From assembly GCA_943736015.1 (NCBI GenBank), contig OX031071.1, positions 40,364,619 to 40,428,618 of the forward strand: a stretch of DNA of 64,000 nt, given 5' to 3'. The position numbers and the translations under genes are program-made. Below the pieces are notes generated by a model that saw only the letters and a program-made list of their open reading frames with translations, was not told the origin of the DNA and made no database searches. Positions within the stretch are counted from its first letter, which is position 1, and every line of letters begins with the position of its first letter. The DNA is from Tridacna crocea. Taxonomy: Eukaryota > Mollusca > Bivalvia > Cardiida > Cardiidae. Positions 20,941 to 32,600 of the stretch are shown piece after piece.

Positions 20941-22065
20941 AGACAATCAACCGTCTCTCGAAACCTTAAACCTGTCTTACGATTAAACTGTATAAAATGA
21001 TAGGATTTCAATACTTGAAATAAAAAAAAAAGGTAATTTAAAGTAGGTGAGGCCTACGTACAGATGGTATTGACGCCGAGTTTTTGAGACACACATGGCA
21101 AGAAATTATTCCGATACTATGCGCTCTTTTTAATAACGTGCCTCTGCGTGAAATTTTCCTTCTACAAATTATCATTACACATGTGTACAAAAAGCGGGAA
21201 GGGATTACCTTTCAAACTACTATCTTAAACTGGAATAACCCTCATAAATACAGTGTATAAGATACAGATTATGTACATGGAGAAAGAAAAGGGAAAAAAA
21301 AAGTATTTTTTTCTGGCAGGATATTTAACAATTGAAAAGAAAATGTATTTTACAATACCATGCTCGAAAGTAGTTAAGCAAGCAGTTGGGAAACTTTGCG
21401 CATTGGTTGATTTCAATGAGCCATTCGATTAGGAAGTGCACCAAAGTTTATTCAATCTAAAAAAAAATACAGGTTTCGGTATCATAATATTGATTCATTT
21501 GTTATCTATTCAATTAAACATGCATAGTTTTGTTAAAATAAATTGTCTATTACTAAACCATTCTCTCGAATCATTCACGCCAAAGAAGGGGACGTAACCA
21601 GTACAATGCATTGTATACTAAACACCCACTGCTTACCTAGATAAGAAATAAATATCATAGAGTAATTAGTGTGAAAGAAGATATTCAAGCTGTAACAGTC
21701 CTTTATAATAGAGAAGTAGTTAATGTTGTATTAATGTACAAAGACATGGGACCGATTTTGCTCACACTATGGAGAAAGACCAAACTAAGAACAAAACTAT
21801 ACAAACGGACGATGAACTAGTGACTAAATGAATTCACAGACACTTGAACGAACAAATGAATAAATTAAACTTGATAACTTAAGACTGAAACATAATGTTT
21901 TACTTACTCGCTCTCTCTCTCTCAAAGTAACTTCATCAAATGTAAACAGTTATGTTACATCATATAATGCCAATATGTATTTAGAACATTCAAACATGTT
22001 TTGTTTGTCAAATTTTCTCCTCTGCTTTAACTTTTAAAGAAATGTGTTTATTGCCAGAGAAATTG
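20941..22065. other. No gene recognised
   Basis: AT-rich spacer with a short (TC)n tract near 21910. No TIR pairs, exons or RNA genes are supported. Confidence 0.35.
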
Positions 22066-23977
22066 TTATTAGGAACAGGTTTTATACATATTTGACCGTG
22101 AGGTTATTCATAAACTTGGGCTAGGAACGCTTCATTTCAATAAGAAAACAAAACTGAGGAAGTCCTCAGCGGAAAAAAATGCTACGAACTTGTTCCAATG
22201 CTAACTTAAACTTTTCATTTATGCAAAATCTGAAACTTGTCACCCGAAAGAGAGTTTACAGTATACTCTGTGTTTTCATTTCTTTTCATTATTTATTATT
22301 ATCTTAAGGTTATAATGTGTGCATCTGTTTTGAGGAGAGGGGGAGAGAAGATGAGGGAGAGAGAGAGAGAGAGAATAAATCTTTCATAATTGAAAGAGAC
22401 GAAAGTGTTCTTTTCGAGAAAAATGTTTTCTACGTTGTCAGAACATGCCCTTTCATCTACCTTAACCTAGCCTTAATCCATACGGTTTTTCTGGCTATGA
22501 AGAAAACGGAGAGGAAGAGAAAGACTTTAGATTGGTGGATTATATTGACGTTTAACGCAGTTTTAGTTATATCACATCACGGAGGTCAGTGCACATATGC
22601 ATGTCTTTCCTGGCTTTCTCACACCAGTACTGACACAACGTTCTTTCCAAGTCTTTGAATATTTTCCTACATGCATATCCAATTCTTATATGCATATTTT
22701 CTTACATGCATATCCAATAATATCCAAGAATCGAGCATTTTTTTTTTTTTAGATTGGATGTGTTGCTCTCAAACATTGAAAAAAAATCAAACTTATCTAC
22801 TTTGTGCTAAGCAGCCAAACGATTAATCCTCAAACTGTTTTGTTCTAACTTAAGACTTAGACAGAAATAAATTTACCGGTGGCTAATTCTTATCCAAAAT
22901 ACAATTTTTCAGATCGACCAAACTGACAACATTTGCAGACGACAAATTACATGTAGCTTTATGATGATTTGATGGTTTAGAAAACATTGTGGAACGTTAA
23001 GAAAATAATGATTACTGTCGTTTTCCTTTATTTTTTCAACGATGATTCTTTTTAAGGGACATTTAAACTTTGGATAGTGTGGTTGAGAGTTAAGTACACA
23101 AAAACATTTTACGTATTTTTGTTCCCTTTTCGAACAGTGTTCATGCTGAAACACATACTATTTATTTCTCATTACATATGTCTTCAAAGTTCATCAGTAT
23201 GAGCTTATAGTTCATATCATTGTCCATCTTCAACTTATTACTCACTTTAGCATCCAGATTAGCCTATAGTGAAAAACAAAGATCTAGATCAAACTGGCTG
23301 TGTGGATGTGCATTTAAGGTATTCAAAACCTTGATATCATAAGATATATTTGTTGTTTCAAAATCGTTGTCATGATAAAATTGTCTTATTTAGTTTATAT
23401 TCATTGTACATGTATATAAAACCACAGTGCTAGGCAAATGGTTTATTGACAAAGTAAGTACTCCAGAGCGTACTTCCTTCAATATTGCTATGTCAGTGTG
23501 ACTTGCAACAGTATTACAGTGAGGATAAAATTAAAAAAAAGTTCTTGTTATGAGTCCCAATTAGACTCATCCATTAGTCTGAAAGTAACGATAAGATAAT
23601 GACTAAAGAAAAACAATCTAATTTATTATCCTATCTGTCATCAATACCTATTTTTAGCACGGAAAATAATAAACTGACAGTTTGTCTCGATTATTAATTA
23701 GTTCGGTACAATTTTAGAATTGTTTTGCGCTTAGCATGAATTTTTACTTCGCCCAGCGCAGTGGGAATTTTTACTTTGCGCAGGACGATCCTGAAATGGT
23801 ACCGATTCGTGCTCTGCGCAGAAAATAGTTATAAAAATCACACGTTAACCCCAATTATCGTTCAAAACTAAAAAAAAAAGGGGGGCGGGAATAAAGAAAT
23901 TATAGATCTAGACATAAAATTAGACCTTTTCATGACATGGTGGTCTATACAAGCCGTATTATTATACTGCAATGAAA

Positions 23978-24725
23978 TTTCTCGTGATCGGATTGGTTAC
24001 CATGCCGGGAACATTTATATCATGTACCCTGGCAAAAACCATGTGAAGCACGTTTCCTTTGTGAGTGTCCTGTAAACATCAGTACACTTACGACACAACA
24101 TCCAAAATGGCGGCGTCGATCGATTACCAGACTGCATGTTTATGCCCGTAAAAGTGCCCGTTTTAGTGACATGAGTTTCCAGTGACTTCAGTTTTCATTG
24201 AAATGGGGCACTCTGACGGGAATTTCGATTTCGTCTTCACACTCGAGTGGTGGGATTATAAAACAGGAAAATTTCACTTAACGCGCTTTGAAAGGGTAAA
24301 ACTTTGCAACATAATAAATTCGTTGTACGGTTAGGAGGCAGGGGACTTTAAAACTTATTATAATGCAAGGTAGTTTCTCGTGATCAGATCGGTTAAAATG
24401 CCGAAAACATATATCATGTTCGCTGTCAAAGACCAAGTAAAGCTACTTTCTCTTTTGAGTGCCCCGTAAACATCACTACACGTACAACACAACATCCAAA
24501 ATGGCGGCGTCGATCGATCACCAGACTGCACGTTTAAGCGCCAAACTGCACGTTTTAGTGACGTCATTTTCCAGTGAAGTCAGTTTTTGTTGGAATGGGG
24601 CACTCAGAAGGGAATTTCTATTTCATCAGCATACTCGATATGCGAGATTATAAAGCAGGAAAATTTAGCTTAACGTGCTTTAAAAGGGTAAAACTTTGCA
24701 ATATAATAAATTAACTCCTTGTACT
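23978..24725 (+). repeat. 396-bp tandem duplication with AAAATGGCGGC boxes
   Basis: TTTCTCGTGATC at 23978 recurs at 24374 (period 396). Each unit carries CAACATCCAAAATGGCGGCG followed by TCGATCGAT, and ends with GGCAGGGGACTT or a variant. The units are clearly diverged, so the duplication is not recent. AANATGGCGGC is the classic YY1 binding consensus. Whether it acts here is unknown. Confidence 0.75.
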
Positions 24726-24732
24726 TTCAAGT

Positions 24733-24951
24733 GGCAGGGGACTTGGAAACTTGTTCACGGCTGTGTCGAATCATGTCGCCACCTCACCTTCGGCTCGAGC
24801 CGAGTCCCCTGCCACCTGACCGTACAACTAATATTGTTCACGGCTATAACTAAAATTGTTCACGGCTGTGTCGAATCATGTGGCCAGCTTGCCTTCGGCT
24901 TGGGGCGACATAATTCCACACAGCCGTGAACAAGTTTCCAAGTCCCCTGCC
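24733..24951. repeat. Inverted repeat with 48-bp arms
   Basis: The left arm is 24733-24780 and the right arm 24904-24951, matching except for a few bases (GGCAGGGGACTTGGAAACTT and its inverse AAGTTTCCAAGTCCCCTGCC). The spacer holds further copies of TTGTTCACGGCTGTGTCGAA and a third CCCTGCCACCTGACCGTAC phrase. GC-rich relative to its surroundings. Confidence 0.85.
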
Positions 24952-24970
24952 AGCTGACAGTACTACTAAT

Positions 24971-25130
24971 AATGCCTAGCCAGATAGTTTAGTGGTTGGC
25001 GTACCTAACTCTTGACTTGATGGTCGAAGGTTCGACTCCCAGACGATGGAACATACCTTTCGGTGATTTTTCGCCTCTCACCTCTGAAGAATGGAAGAAA
25101 AACATTAATTCACATGGCGACAAAGTTGTG
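24971..25130 (+). mobile_element. tRNA-derived SINE, 5' part
   Basis: An A-box-like TAGTTTAGTGGTTGG lies at about 24988 and a B-box GGTTCGACTCC at 25030-25040, spaced as in a tRNA. The body phrase ATTTTTCGCCTCTCACCTCTG matches the minus-strand SINE at 33331-33512. The distal core seen there is missing or diverged here. The tRNA part does not form a convincing functional tRNA. Confidence 0.7.
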
Positions 25131-25179
25131 TCGGTAGTATCGTGATAAAGTCTAGCACTGACCACCTTGATATGCCCTT

Positions 25180-25405
25180 AACCTTCACCACAAAATCCCG
25201 ACTTTTAACATCCCCGTGAAAGAAGCCTTTTAAAAGCATTGTAGAAAAAAGGAGAAAATGCTGGTAACCAGCATTTTCTCCTTTTCCAACGATGTTTTCT
25301 TCCCTTCCTAAAACAAAATTGAAATCTTTAGTCGCACTTATTTTGTCGTCTGCAGATGCTTTCAATTTGGACCAGTCTACACTTTTCTTGTTTAGTAAAG
25401 AGTTA
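25180..25405. mobile_element. Palindromic TTAA MITE
   Basis: The palindrome GGAGAAAATGCTGG / CCAGCATTTTCTCC lies at 25251-25281, with family flanks TTGTCGTCTGCAGATGC and a right end TTTAGTAAAGAGTTAA. The left end begins near ATGCCCTTAACC. Only its right half is represented in duplication copy 1 (15655-15705). Confidence 0.75.
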
Positions 25406-25683
25406 ACGATTAAAACGGCTTTTCACTCCAACACAAACAAACCAAGCTTTATCGAAATGTACGTCGTTTAGCTACAACAGAGAGTTGCACAATGGCTATC
25501 ATGTTATATATATTAGTCCGAACTGGATTCTAGGCTGATCCGGAATCTGCGGAGACCACAATCGATTTTTGTTTTATCCGGACCCAATTAGAATTTTACT
25601 TAGGTCTAGACACATTCCAGATGTGCCTAGACCAAATAAGGATCCAAGTTTGGCTAGGCAGATCCGGAATATGCCAAGACAAA

Positions 25684-25889
25684 TCTTACGAACGAAGTCC
25701 GTAACAAAGAAACAAATGAATAAATGCATGGCAGAAATAAGGACCGGAGCGGGATTCGAACTCCGAACTCCCGGATGCAAAGCCAATACCCTAACCACTG
25801 AGCTAAAGAGATATCTCCCTGACGCAGTAGCCAGGTATTGTATTTAAATCGGGAGTAAGCCATGCAGGAAGGAGTGGTCTCCCGTAACA
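25684..25889 (-). repeat. TRIM 3' LTR with tRNA-like promoter
   Basis: Near-identical to the LTR at 26006-26211. Minus-strand order: TGTTACGGG end, about 75 bp of leader with ATTTAAAT, the A box (TAGCTCAGTGGTTAGGG), a B-box-like AGTTCGAATCC, then a tail with TTTGTTTCTTTGTTACGGAC and the terminus GTAAGA. The first B-box G is A in this copy. Confidence 0.9.
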
Positions 25890-26005
25890 CACCCCCTCTT
25901 AAAGTCATCATTTATTGATGACTCAAAGCCTTATTAGGCAGGAAGTCCGATTTTGGACAACAAATGGGATTAATGGCTCAATGGCCAATCCCGGACGAGC
26001 CCCCA

Positions 26006-26211
26006 TCTTACGAACGAAGTCCGTAACAAAGAAACAAATGAATAAATGCATGGCAGAAATAAGGATCGGAGCGGGATTCGAACTCCGAACTCCCGGATGC
26101 AAAGCCAATACCCTAACCACTGAGCCAAAGAGATATCTCCCTGACGCAGTAGCCAGGTATTGTATTTAAATCGGGAGTAAGCCATGCAGGAAGGAGTGGT
26201 CTCCCGTAACA
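26006..26211 (-). repeat. TRIM 5' LTR with tRNA-like promoter
   Basis: The upstream LTR in the minus-strand sense of the TRIM. A box TGGCTCAGTGG and B-box-like AGTTCGAATCC are tRNA-spaced. It differs from the other LTR at only a few positions, such as GATCC against GGTCC, which implies a young insertion. Confidence 0.9.
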
Positions 26212-26215
26212 CAAA

Positions 26216-26436
26216 TTTGAATTTTTTTCTCCTTAAAATTAAGGTGACTTCATATAAACCATCATTCAATTTAATTTGAAAAGGTTTCAGAGTAGGAGTA
26301 AGTTTTTAAGGTTTTGCACGTTAGCGGAAAAACTTGCGGGAGCAATTGTTGGAAAAATAAAGAAATTGCTTTCATTCATTCATTAAACCCTAACCACTCA
26401 TTTGTAAAGATTATGTGGACTAACACTATTAAACAA
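26216..26436. other. Spacer, no gene recognised
   Basis: AT-rich spacer between the TRIM and the tandem-repeat element. No recognisable feature. Confidence 0.35.
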
Positions 26437-27660
26437 GAGGTCCATGATGGTCCCATATCGCTCACCTGAGTAAAGGTCATCAATGAAGATAAATAACAAA
26501 TATCGAGTTCAAGGCCAAATGATAATGAAACAAGAGCAGCAAATTGTCGCAAAATACGCCTGTCTCACAGCCAGTTGTCGAGGAGGTTTTAATAAATGCA
26601 AAGGGCAGGTAATGCAACAAATATGTTTACAAAGTATCAAGTCAATTTTACTTGAAATGACAAAGATCTGTTCCGGACAAGCAAGAAATACTGTGTAAAT
26701 GAAGATCAAACTGAAATCAATGAGCGTTAGGTAGAGTTATTGTTCTTGAGCGTAATATTGGAACAAATATGCATTCCAAGTTTGAAGTCGGTCATACTTG
26801 AGATGGCAAAGTTATATTCCTCACAAGCACTAAATGCTGTAAAAATAAAGATCAAAGGGAAATAAAGACAATACAAAGTAAAGTTACAAATCTTGCACAA
26901 TGCACTTCCAAATATTGCAACTAATAAGTGTACCACATTTCAAGCCATTCCTACATAAGATGACAAAGTTTTAATCCAGACAAGCAAGAAATGCTATAAA
27001 ATGAAGATCAAGGGGGGGAATAACTCAAAATTCATTTTAGGAAGAGTTTTGGTTCTTTTGCACTGCACTCCGTATTATAGCAACAAAAAAAAAATGCCAA
27101 GTTTTAAGTTTGGAGATGACAAAGTCATGCTCCGATATATATTTCAAAGAATGTTCAATTACAAGGGCAAGTAATTCATTCTAATCCTATAAGACCAATA
27201 ATCTAACCCATCCGAGATCTTATCGTTATATATATTTTAACCAAGTTTGGTGCTGATTGGTTAATAAGTGTAGATGCTAAAGTGTAAACAAGATTTTTAA
27301 AGATTTCCTTGTGAAATCCGAGAACCAACAACATAGGGTCAATTTCCATGCCAGGGCCATAAATTGAAGTAATTTGGTAGAGGGTCACTAGATAATGCTA
27401 CATGCCAAATATTAAAGCTCTAGCCCTTACGGTGTGGGAAAAGAATATTTTTAAAGATTTCCGTCTTTATCTCTATGTGAAATCTGAGAACCCACAACAT
27501 ACATGTAGGGCCGGTTTCCACTCTAGGGCTATATTTTGAAGTATTTTGGTAGAGGGCCACTACATGATGCTATATGCCATATATGAAAGCTCTAGCGCTT
27601 AGGGTTTGGGATAAGACAATTTTTTAAAGATTTCTGGTTAATCTCAATGTTAAATCTGAG
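26437..27660. mobile_element. Tandem-repeat element(s), ~155-172-bp units
   Basis: It starts AACAAGAGGTCCATGATGGT followed by ATCGCTCACCTGAG. A first array (about 26490-27010) repeats GACAAGCAAGAAATGCT and AAATGAAGATCAA at roughly 155-160 bp. A second array (about 27290-27660) repeats AAAGCTCTAGCCCTTA (27415, 27587) at 172 bp. That unit is the reverse complement of the 166-bp array at 63591-64000. No coding capacity. Confidence 0.7.
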
Positions 27661-28049
27661 TTAGATGCTTAAAGATCCATTTCCACTGGTTATTTTATTG
27701 ATAAGCGTGGCAATGTAACATGTTGTAAAAACACACATGATACATGCCACATATATATTTAGATTAGTGCTTGCACGGATAATGGAACTGATAATTGAGT
27801 GTGTGCGTGCGGTCGTGCGTGTGTATGTGTGTGTATGGACATCATAAATTGTATACATAAAATAGTGATTCAGCCATTCTTCGTCAATTCATGCAGCCCC
27901 TTTTCCTTCCTTTATGGTGGCCTTATTCTCTGAGTCTACCAGATTGCTTCTCTTTTTGACTGTTCACCAAGCACATATTTTTGTTTATGGTATTTTTGAG
28001 AGCTATGATTCGTTGTATTATGTATATATGAACCACATCCATTTGTACA
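27661..28049. other. Spacer upstream of LINE-B
   Basis: It contains a (TG)-rich microsatellite at about 27797-27836. The true 5' end of LINE-B is not recognisable: no ORF1-like frame and no TSD partner for the 3' flank at 32405 is seen. Confidence 0.4.
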
Positions 28050-31000
28050 ATGAATGTAACAATCTGTACTTTTAATGTAAAAGGGTTACAGAGTAGGCAA
28101 AAACGCGAGCACATCTTTAAATGGTTAGAACAAAGTGAATATGCAGTTTGTCTTCTTCAAGAAACACACTCAACACCTCAACATAACATAGACTGGGCTA
28201 CTGAGTGGGATGGGAAGAGCTTCTTTAGTGGGCTTAAATCAAATAGTGAAGGTGTCGCTTTTCTCATTGACAAGAATTCAAACATTCAAGTAAGCAACTT
28301 CAATGAGATCTACATTGGAAGAGTGATAAGTATAAACATTAAAATATATGAGCAGGAGTTTCTTTTAATTAATATATATGGACCAAACAAGGACAATGAT
28401 AAACATATCTTTTCAAAACTACAAGATTACATTTCAAACAATACGGATAAAAGTATAATAATTGGTGGAGATTTTAATACAATCTTGAACACAGAAGTTG
28501 ATAAAAAGAACAGTAAAAATGACACAAATGAAAATAATCGAAAGCAGATTCTAAGATTAATGAATGAACACAATCTAAAGGACGTTTGGAGATTTCTTAA
28601 TCATGCCACTAAACAATACACATGGCATTCGAATACTAAACCGACTATTTTCTGCAGATTGGACTATTTCTTAACCTCAGAGTTTATAGATAATGTCATT
28701 ACAGCTTGTAAAATAAAACCTGGATACAAATCAGACCACTCTATTGTCATATTAAATATTAATTGTAATACCTCAAAGAGAGGTCCAGGATACTTTAAAT
28801 TCAACAACAGTCTATTACTAGAAGAAGAATATATACAAAGCATTAAAAGAAGCATAGATGAAATAATTACGGTTAACAAATGTAACCCTAAAACATTATA
28901 GGAAATCATAAAAAGTTCAATTCGAAACGAAACTATTAAATATGCAACACAAAGAAAAAAGAATAAAATAGAAAGAGAAGTGCAACTAGTACGTGAAATT
29001 GATAGACTAGAATTAAAAATTAGCACAACAACCAATGTAAATGAAAATGATATCGTCAATTTGAACACACTAAAACAAGAACTCGAAATTTTTTATACTG
29101 AAAAGATTAATGGCTATATTTTAAGAGCAAAAATCCAGCATATTGAAAATAATGAAAAGAACTCAAAGTATTTTGCAAATTTAGAAAAACGACATTTTGA
29201 ACAAAAAACTATTCATACACTCAAAATAGATAATAAAGAAATCAACGGTAAAGATGAAATTTTGAAAGAGCAACAATCGTTTTACCAAGACTTGTATAGA
29301 AAATGAAAGAACACGGACAGTGAAATAGACTTTTTTGATACTGAGTTGCCAATACTTAATACTGTTGATAAAAATAGCTGTGAGGGTGTTTTAACGGAGT
29401 ATGAATGTAAACAAGCATTATTTGATATGAAAAATGAAAAAAGTCCAGGATCAGATGGACTTACTGTTGAATTTTATAAAACATTTTGGGATACATTAAA
29501 AACCTGTTTTGTTGATTCAATAAATTATTCAATTGAAACTGGTAGTTTAAGCACGCTACAAAAACAAGGTATTATTACTCTTCTCCCAAAAGATGGAAAG
29601 AATCTAGAAAACTTGTCAAATTGGCGACCTATCACCCTACTTAATACGGATTATAAAATCGCGACAAAAGCCATATCAAATAGGATGAAAAAAGTTCTTC
29701 CGACCATAATAAATCCATCCCAAACTGGCTTATGAAAAATAGATATATCGGTGAGAATATAAGAATAATTCAAGAATGTATTGATTATCTAAATGATGAA
29801 AACAAACCTGGATTTATTTTTTTCGCTGATTTTGAGAAGGCCTTTGACAGTGTTAGCCATGATTTTATTTATCAATGTTTAAGAAAGCTTAATTTTGGTG
29901 ACACCGTGATAAAATGGGTAAAATTATTTTACACAGATATTAACAGCATAGTAATTAATAATAAACATCTCTCTAGTAGCATAGCTGTAGAACGCGGCGT
30001 CCGGCAAGGATGTCCGTTGTCTACATCAATTTTCCTCTGTTGCATAGAAATACTGGCGCAGTATATAGAAACTGATGATACTAATAAAGGTATCAGAATA
30101 GATGATGAAGAAATTAAACAATCACTGTTCGCAGATGATGCGACATATCTATTAGACGGTTCAGAAAATTGTTTTAATTCCCTCATATATATTTTAACAG
30201 AATTTGGTAAATTGTCAGGCCTAAGGCTTAACCATTCTAAATCAGTTATACTTAGAGTAGGGAGCATGAAACGACGTAAAATCCAATTCTGTAAAAATAT
30301 TCCCTTTATATGGACATCTGATTATGCAAAGACCCTTGGTATTGTACTTTCCAATGATCGTAATATAAGCTTGGAGCAAAACATTACTCCAAAGTTGCAA
30401 GAATTTAAAAATGTACTTAAATAATGGCATCATAGAAAGTTAACATTGCTTGGAAAAGTTACAGTTATTAAGACTTTTGCTTTACCAAAATTAATTTACC
30501 CCCTTACAGTTTTATCCAACCCACCGGAATATATTTTAAGGGAAACAAACTCATGTATTTTTGACTTCATATGGAATAAAAAGCCAGATAAAATCAAAAG
30601 AGATATCTTAATCCAAACTATTAGTAACGGTGGTATTAGTGTTCCTAATATATATTTTCTTGTTAATTCATTAAAGGCAAGTTGGATAAAACGATACCTT
30701 GACGATAAAAACACAGGAGTTTGGAAAAGCTTTTACAGAAAAGTATTACGCCCTCATGGTGGTAAATTGATTTTCGAATGTAATTTAAATGAACTTGACG
30801 TGCAAAAGACTTTTCCTAAAAACAAATTCCTTCAAGAAATACTTATTTCATGGAACAAAATACGAAAACATCAACCAAACAGTAATATAAAAAGGGAAAT
30901 CGTGTGGAATAATTCCGATATAAAATGCAATGGTAAAATAATTTATTATAAAGAATGGCACGAAAAGGGAATAAAATCATTAGAACACTTCTTCGAATCA

Positions 31001-31774
31001 AGCACAAATAAATACTTTAACTTCGAAACTTTCCGTAACAAATACAATATAAAAAAGAGCGATTTCTTAAAATATTATAACATTATTGGAAATATTCCAT
31101 TAGTGATGAAAGAAGCAGTTCAACATGAAAGTACAACTAATGGTGATAGTATTCTACTAAATAAATTAATGGAAACTAATCAAATAACAAAAACTCTTTA
31201 TAAACTTCAAATACGACAGCAGTCAACGTTAACCAAAGCAGAAAAGAAATGGCAACACCTTATTAACGAAGAACTGAATTGGAAAAGCATATATATGAAA
31301 TCTTTTGAAGTGACATCCGACACATATTTACGAAGTTTCCAGTACAAGTTTATTACGCGAATTATTCCAACAAATGTTTTCCTTTATAAATGTAAAATTA
31401 AACCTTCAAATATTTGTGATTTTTGTTCCAGTTACCTTGAAACGTTGGATCACTTATTTTGGGAATGTCAAGTCGTACAAATTTTATGGAATGAACTAAA
31501 GAAGCTTTTTCAAGCGAACAAAATTAATGTCAAGTTGCATTTGAAAGAAATTTGTTTAGGAAGTTTTCAACACGGTGTAGATGACTATGTTATAAATTTT
31601 GTTTTACTTTTGATGAAATGTTTTATTTTTGACTCAAAAAATAAAAACAGATTACCAAAATTTCAAAATTTTAAACTGTTTTTAAATAATAGGATAATTT
31701 TGGAAAAGGAAACAGCCTTATCAAAGGATCAGTTGATATTATATGAGAAAAAATGGGGAAAATTCGTCGTATGA
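28050..31774 (+). pseudogene. LINE-B ORF2: APE endonuclease plus L1-type reverse transcriptase, with few lesions
   Basis: ORF2 of an L1/Tx1-like non-LTR element. The endonuclease (28050 onward) starts MNVTICTFNVKGLQSRQKR and shows LLQETH, INIYGPN, GGDFNT and SDHS. The linker runs 28902-29306. RT follows with SPGSDGLTVEFYK, NWRPITLLN, ADFEKAFDSV, RGVRQGCPLS and catalytic FADD at 30128-30139. The C-terminal part has LTLLGKVTVIKT and a CDFC...HLFWEC knuckle. Four lesions break it: TAG at 28899-28901, TGA at 29304-29306, a one-base shift near 29730 and TAA at 30422-30424. Everything else is open, so inactivation is recent. The last 1.2 kb is nearly identical to 10528-11713. Confidence 0.93.
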
Positions 31775-32404
31775 TATCCATCTTTAACACCTTTTACATA
31801 TCACAGTATGACTGAATCATGGCTCGTAAAAATACCTCCTTTTGTTTTGTTTTTTTTTTTTTTTTCGCTTTTGTTCTTTTTTCTACCTATGATGCACTCT
31901 GTCATTCTATCTTGGCTTTTGTCTTTTTTACATATAGAATAATGCATGGCATAATATATTAGATTATCTCTTACAGGGAGACACACGTGTTTTGGTGTAA
32001 GTTTGAACTCCATATTTGACTGGTTTTGATCTATTTTAATGTATATAGTCCACATGGCAAATGATAGAGTCTCAAGTTTTCTGATTCAAAGGTGAAAACT
32101 TTTTACGCTTAAATAGAAATGTAAAGTAAATCTTATCAGCCAGTGTATTTTTTCTACCGTTTTCATATCGAAATCAGAATATAAAAAATCACATTTAACT
32201 ACAACTTGTCTTTAGACCTCGTTTTTGATGTTGATACTTCCGTTTATTTAGATTATAATTCCGCTAAATACATAGAAAACAAGTTTTTTTACTCCAAAAC
32301 ACCATGTTCATCTTCCATCATAAATACTGTATCATGTATGATGTTGTCGTCGTATTGTGTTATGGATATTGTTTTATATGTATGAAAGAAAGAAAGCTTA
32401 TAAA
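31775..32404 (+). mobile_element. LINE-B 3' UTR and A-rich tail
   Basis: It matches 11714-12345 base for base apart from scattered changes and small indels, for instance in the poly-T run at 31850-31865. It ends GAAAGAAAGCTTATAAAAA next to repeat R. The copy at 12304-12351 ends in a longer A tract. Confidence 0.88.
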
Positions 32405-32600
32405 AAGTTTGAATATTAAGAATCGAATAATATACAGTAGTTTGCTTTATTGTGTTTAAATGAATATCCACTGAAATCTGTATCTACCTAGCCAACTGAA
32501 ATTCGTATTTAACCCAGGCAGATTTAGACGAAACGAAAATAATTTTATTTTGGTGCAGACCAAATTAAGATTCTAATTTGGTCTAGGCAGGTTCTAGATC
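32405..32600 (+). repeat. Interspersed repeat R, copy B, left part
   Basis: It matches 17958-18053 plus 20415-20510 without the foldback insert, and so preserves that element's empty site at about 32498-32503 (GAAATT then CGTATTTAACC). It is cut at 32600 by LINE-A. The terminal GGTTCTAGATC (32590-32600) is one TSD copy. Confidence 0.88.

Larger units (their letters stand above)
22066..25590 (+). repeat. Long direct duplication, copy 2, with 1.6 kb of extra sequence
   Basis: 22066-23740 matches 14010-15640 and 25355-25590 matches 15650-15890, in order and orientation. The middle part, 23740-25355, is absent from copy 1. It includes a 396-bp tandem duplication, a 48-bp inverted repeat, a SINE and most of a TTAA MITE. 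A MITE at 22905-23095, a SINE core at 22575-22670 and a (GA)n tract at 22340-22375 are shared with copy 1. No coding region is supported. Confidence 0.8.
25684..26211 (-). mobile_element. TRIM: 528-bp miniature LTR retrotransposon with tRNA-like LTRs
   Basis: Two direct 206-bp repeats (25684-25889 and 26006-26211) flank 116 bp. On the minus strand the LTR starts TGTTACGGGAGACC. Right after the 5' LTR comes TGGGGGCTCGTCCGGGAT (complement at 25988-26005), an exact primer-binding site for tRNA-Pro. Before the 3' LTR lies the purine tract AAGAGGGGG (complement near 25892-25900). A 4-bp TSD, CAAA, flanks it (25680-25683 and 26212-26215). There is no coding sequence, so it depends on a partner element, probably Ty3/gypsy-like given the 4-bp TSD (inference). 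Each LTR carries tRNA-like A and B boxes. The frames across it are artefacts. Confidence 0.93.

Noticed and set aside
25740-25830. A functional tRNA gene on the minus strand
   Set aside because: A and B boxes exist, but I could not pair a proper acceptor or anticodon stem, and the unit is repeated within LTRs.
25569-26269. Open frames of 65-99 codons over the TRIM on both strands
   Set aside because: They are repeated in both LTRs and at 60537-60806, follow the tRNA-like sequence, and show no protein motif. They are chance frames in a repeat.
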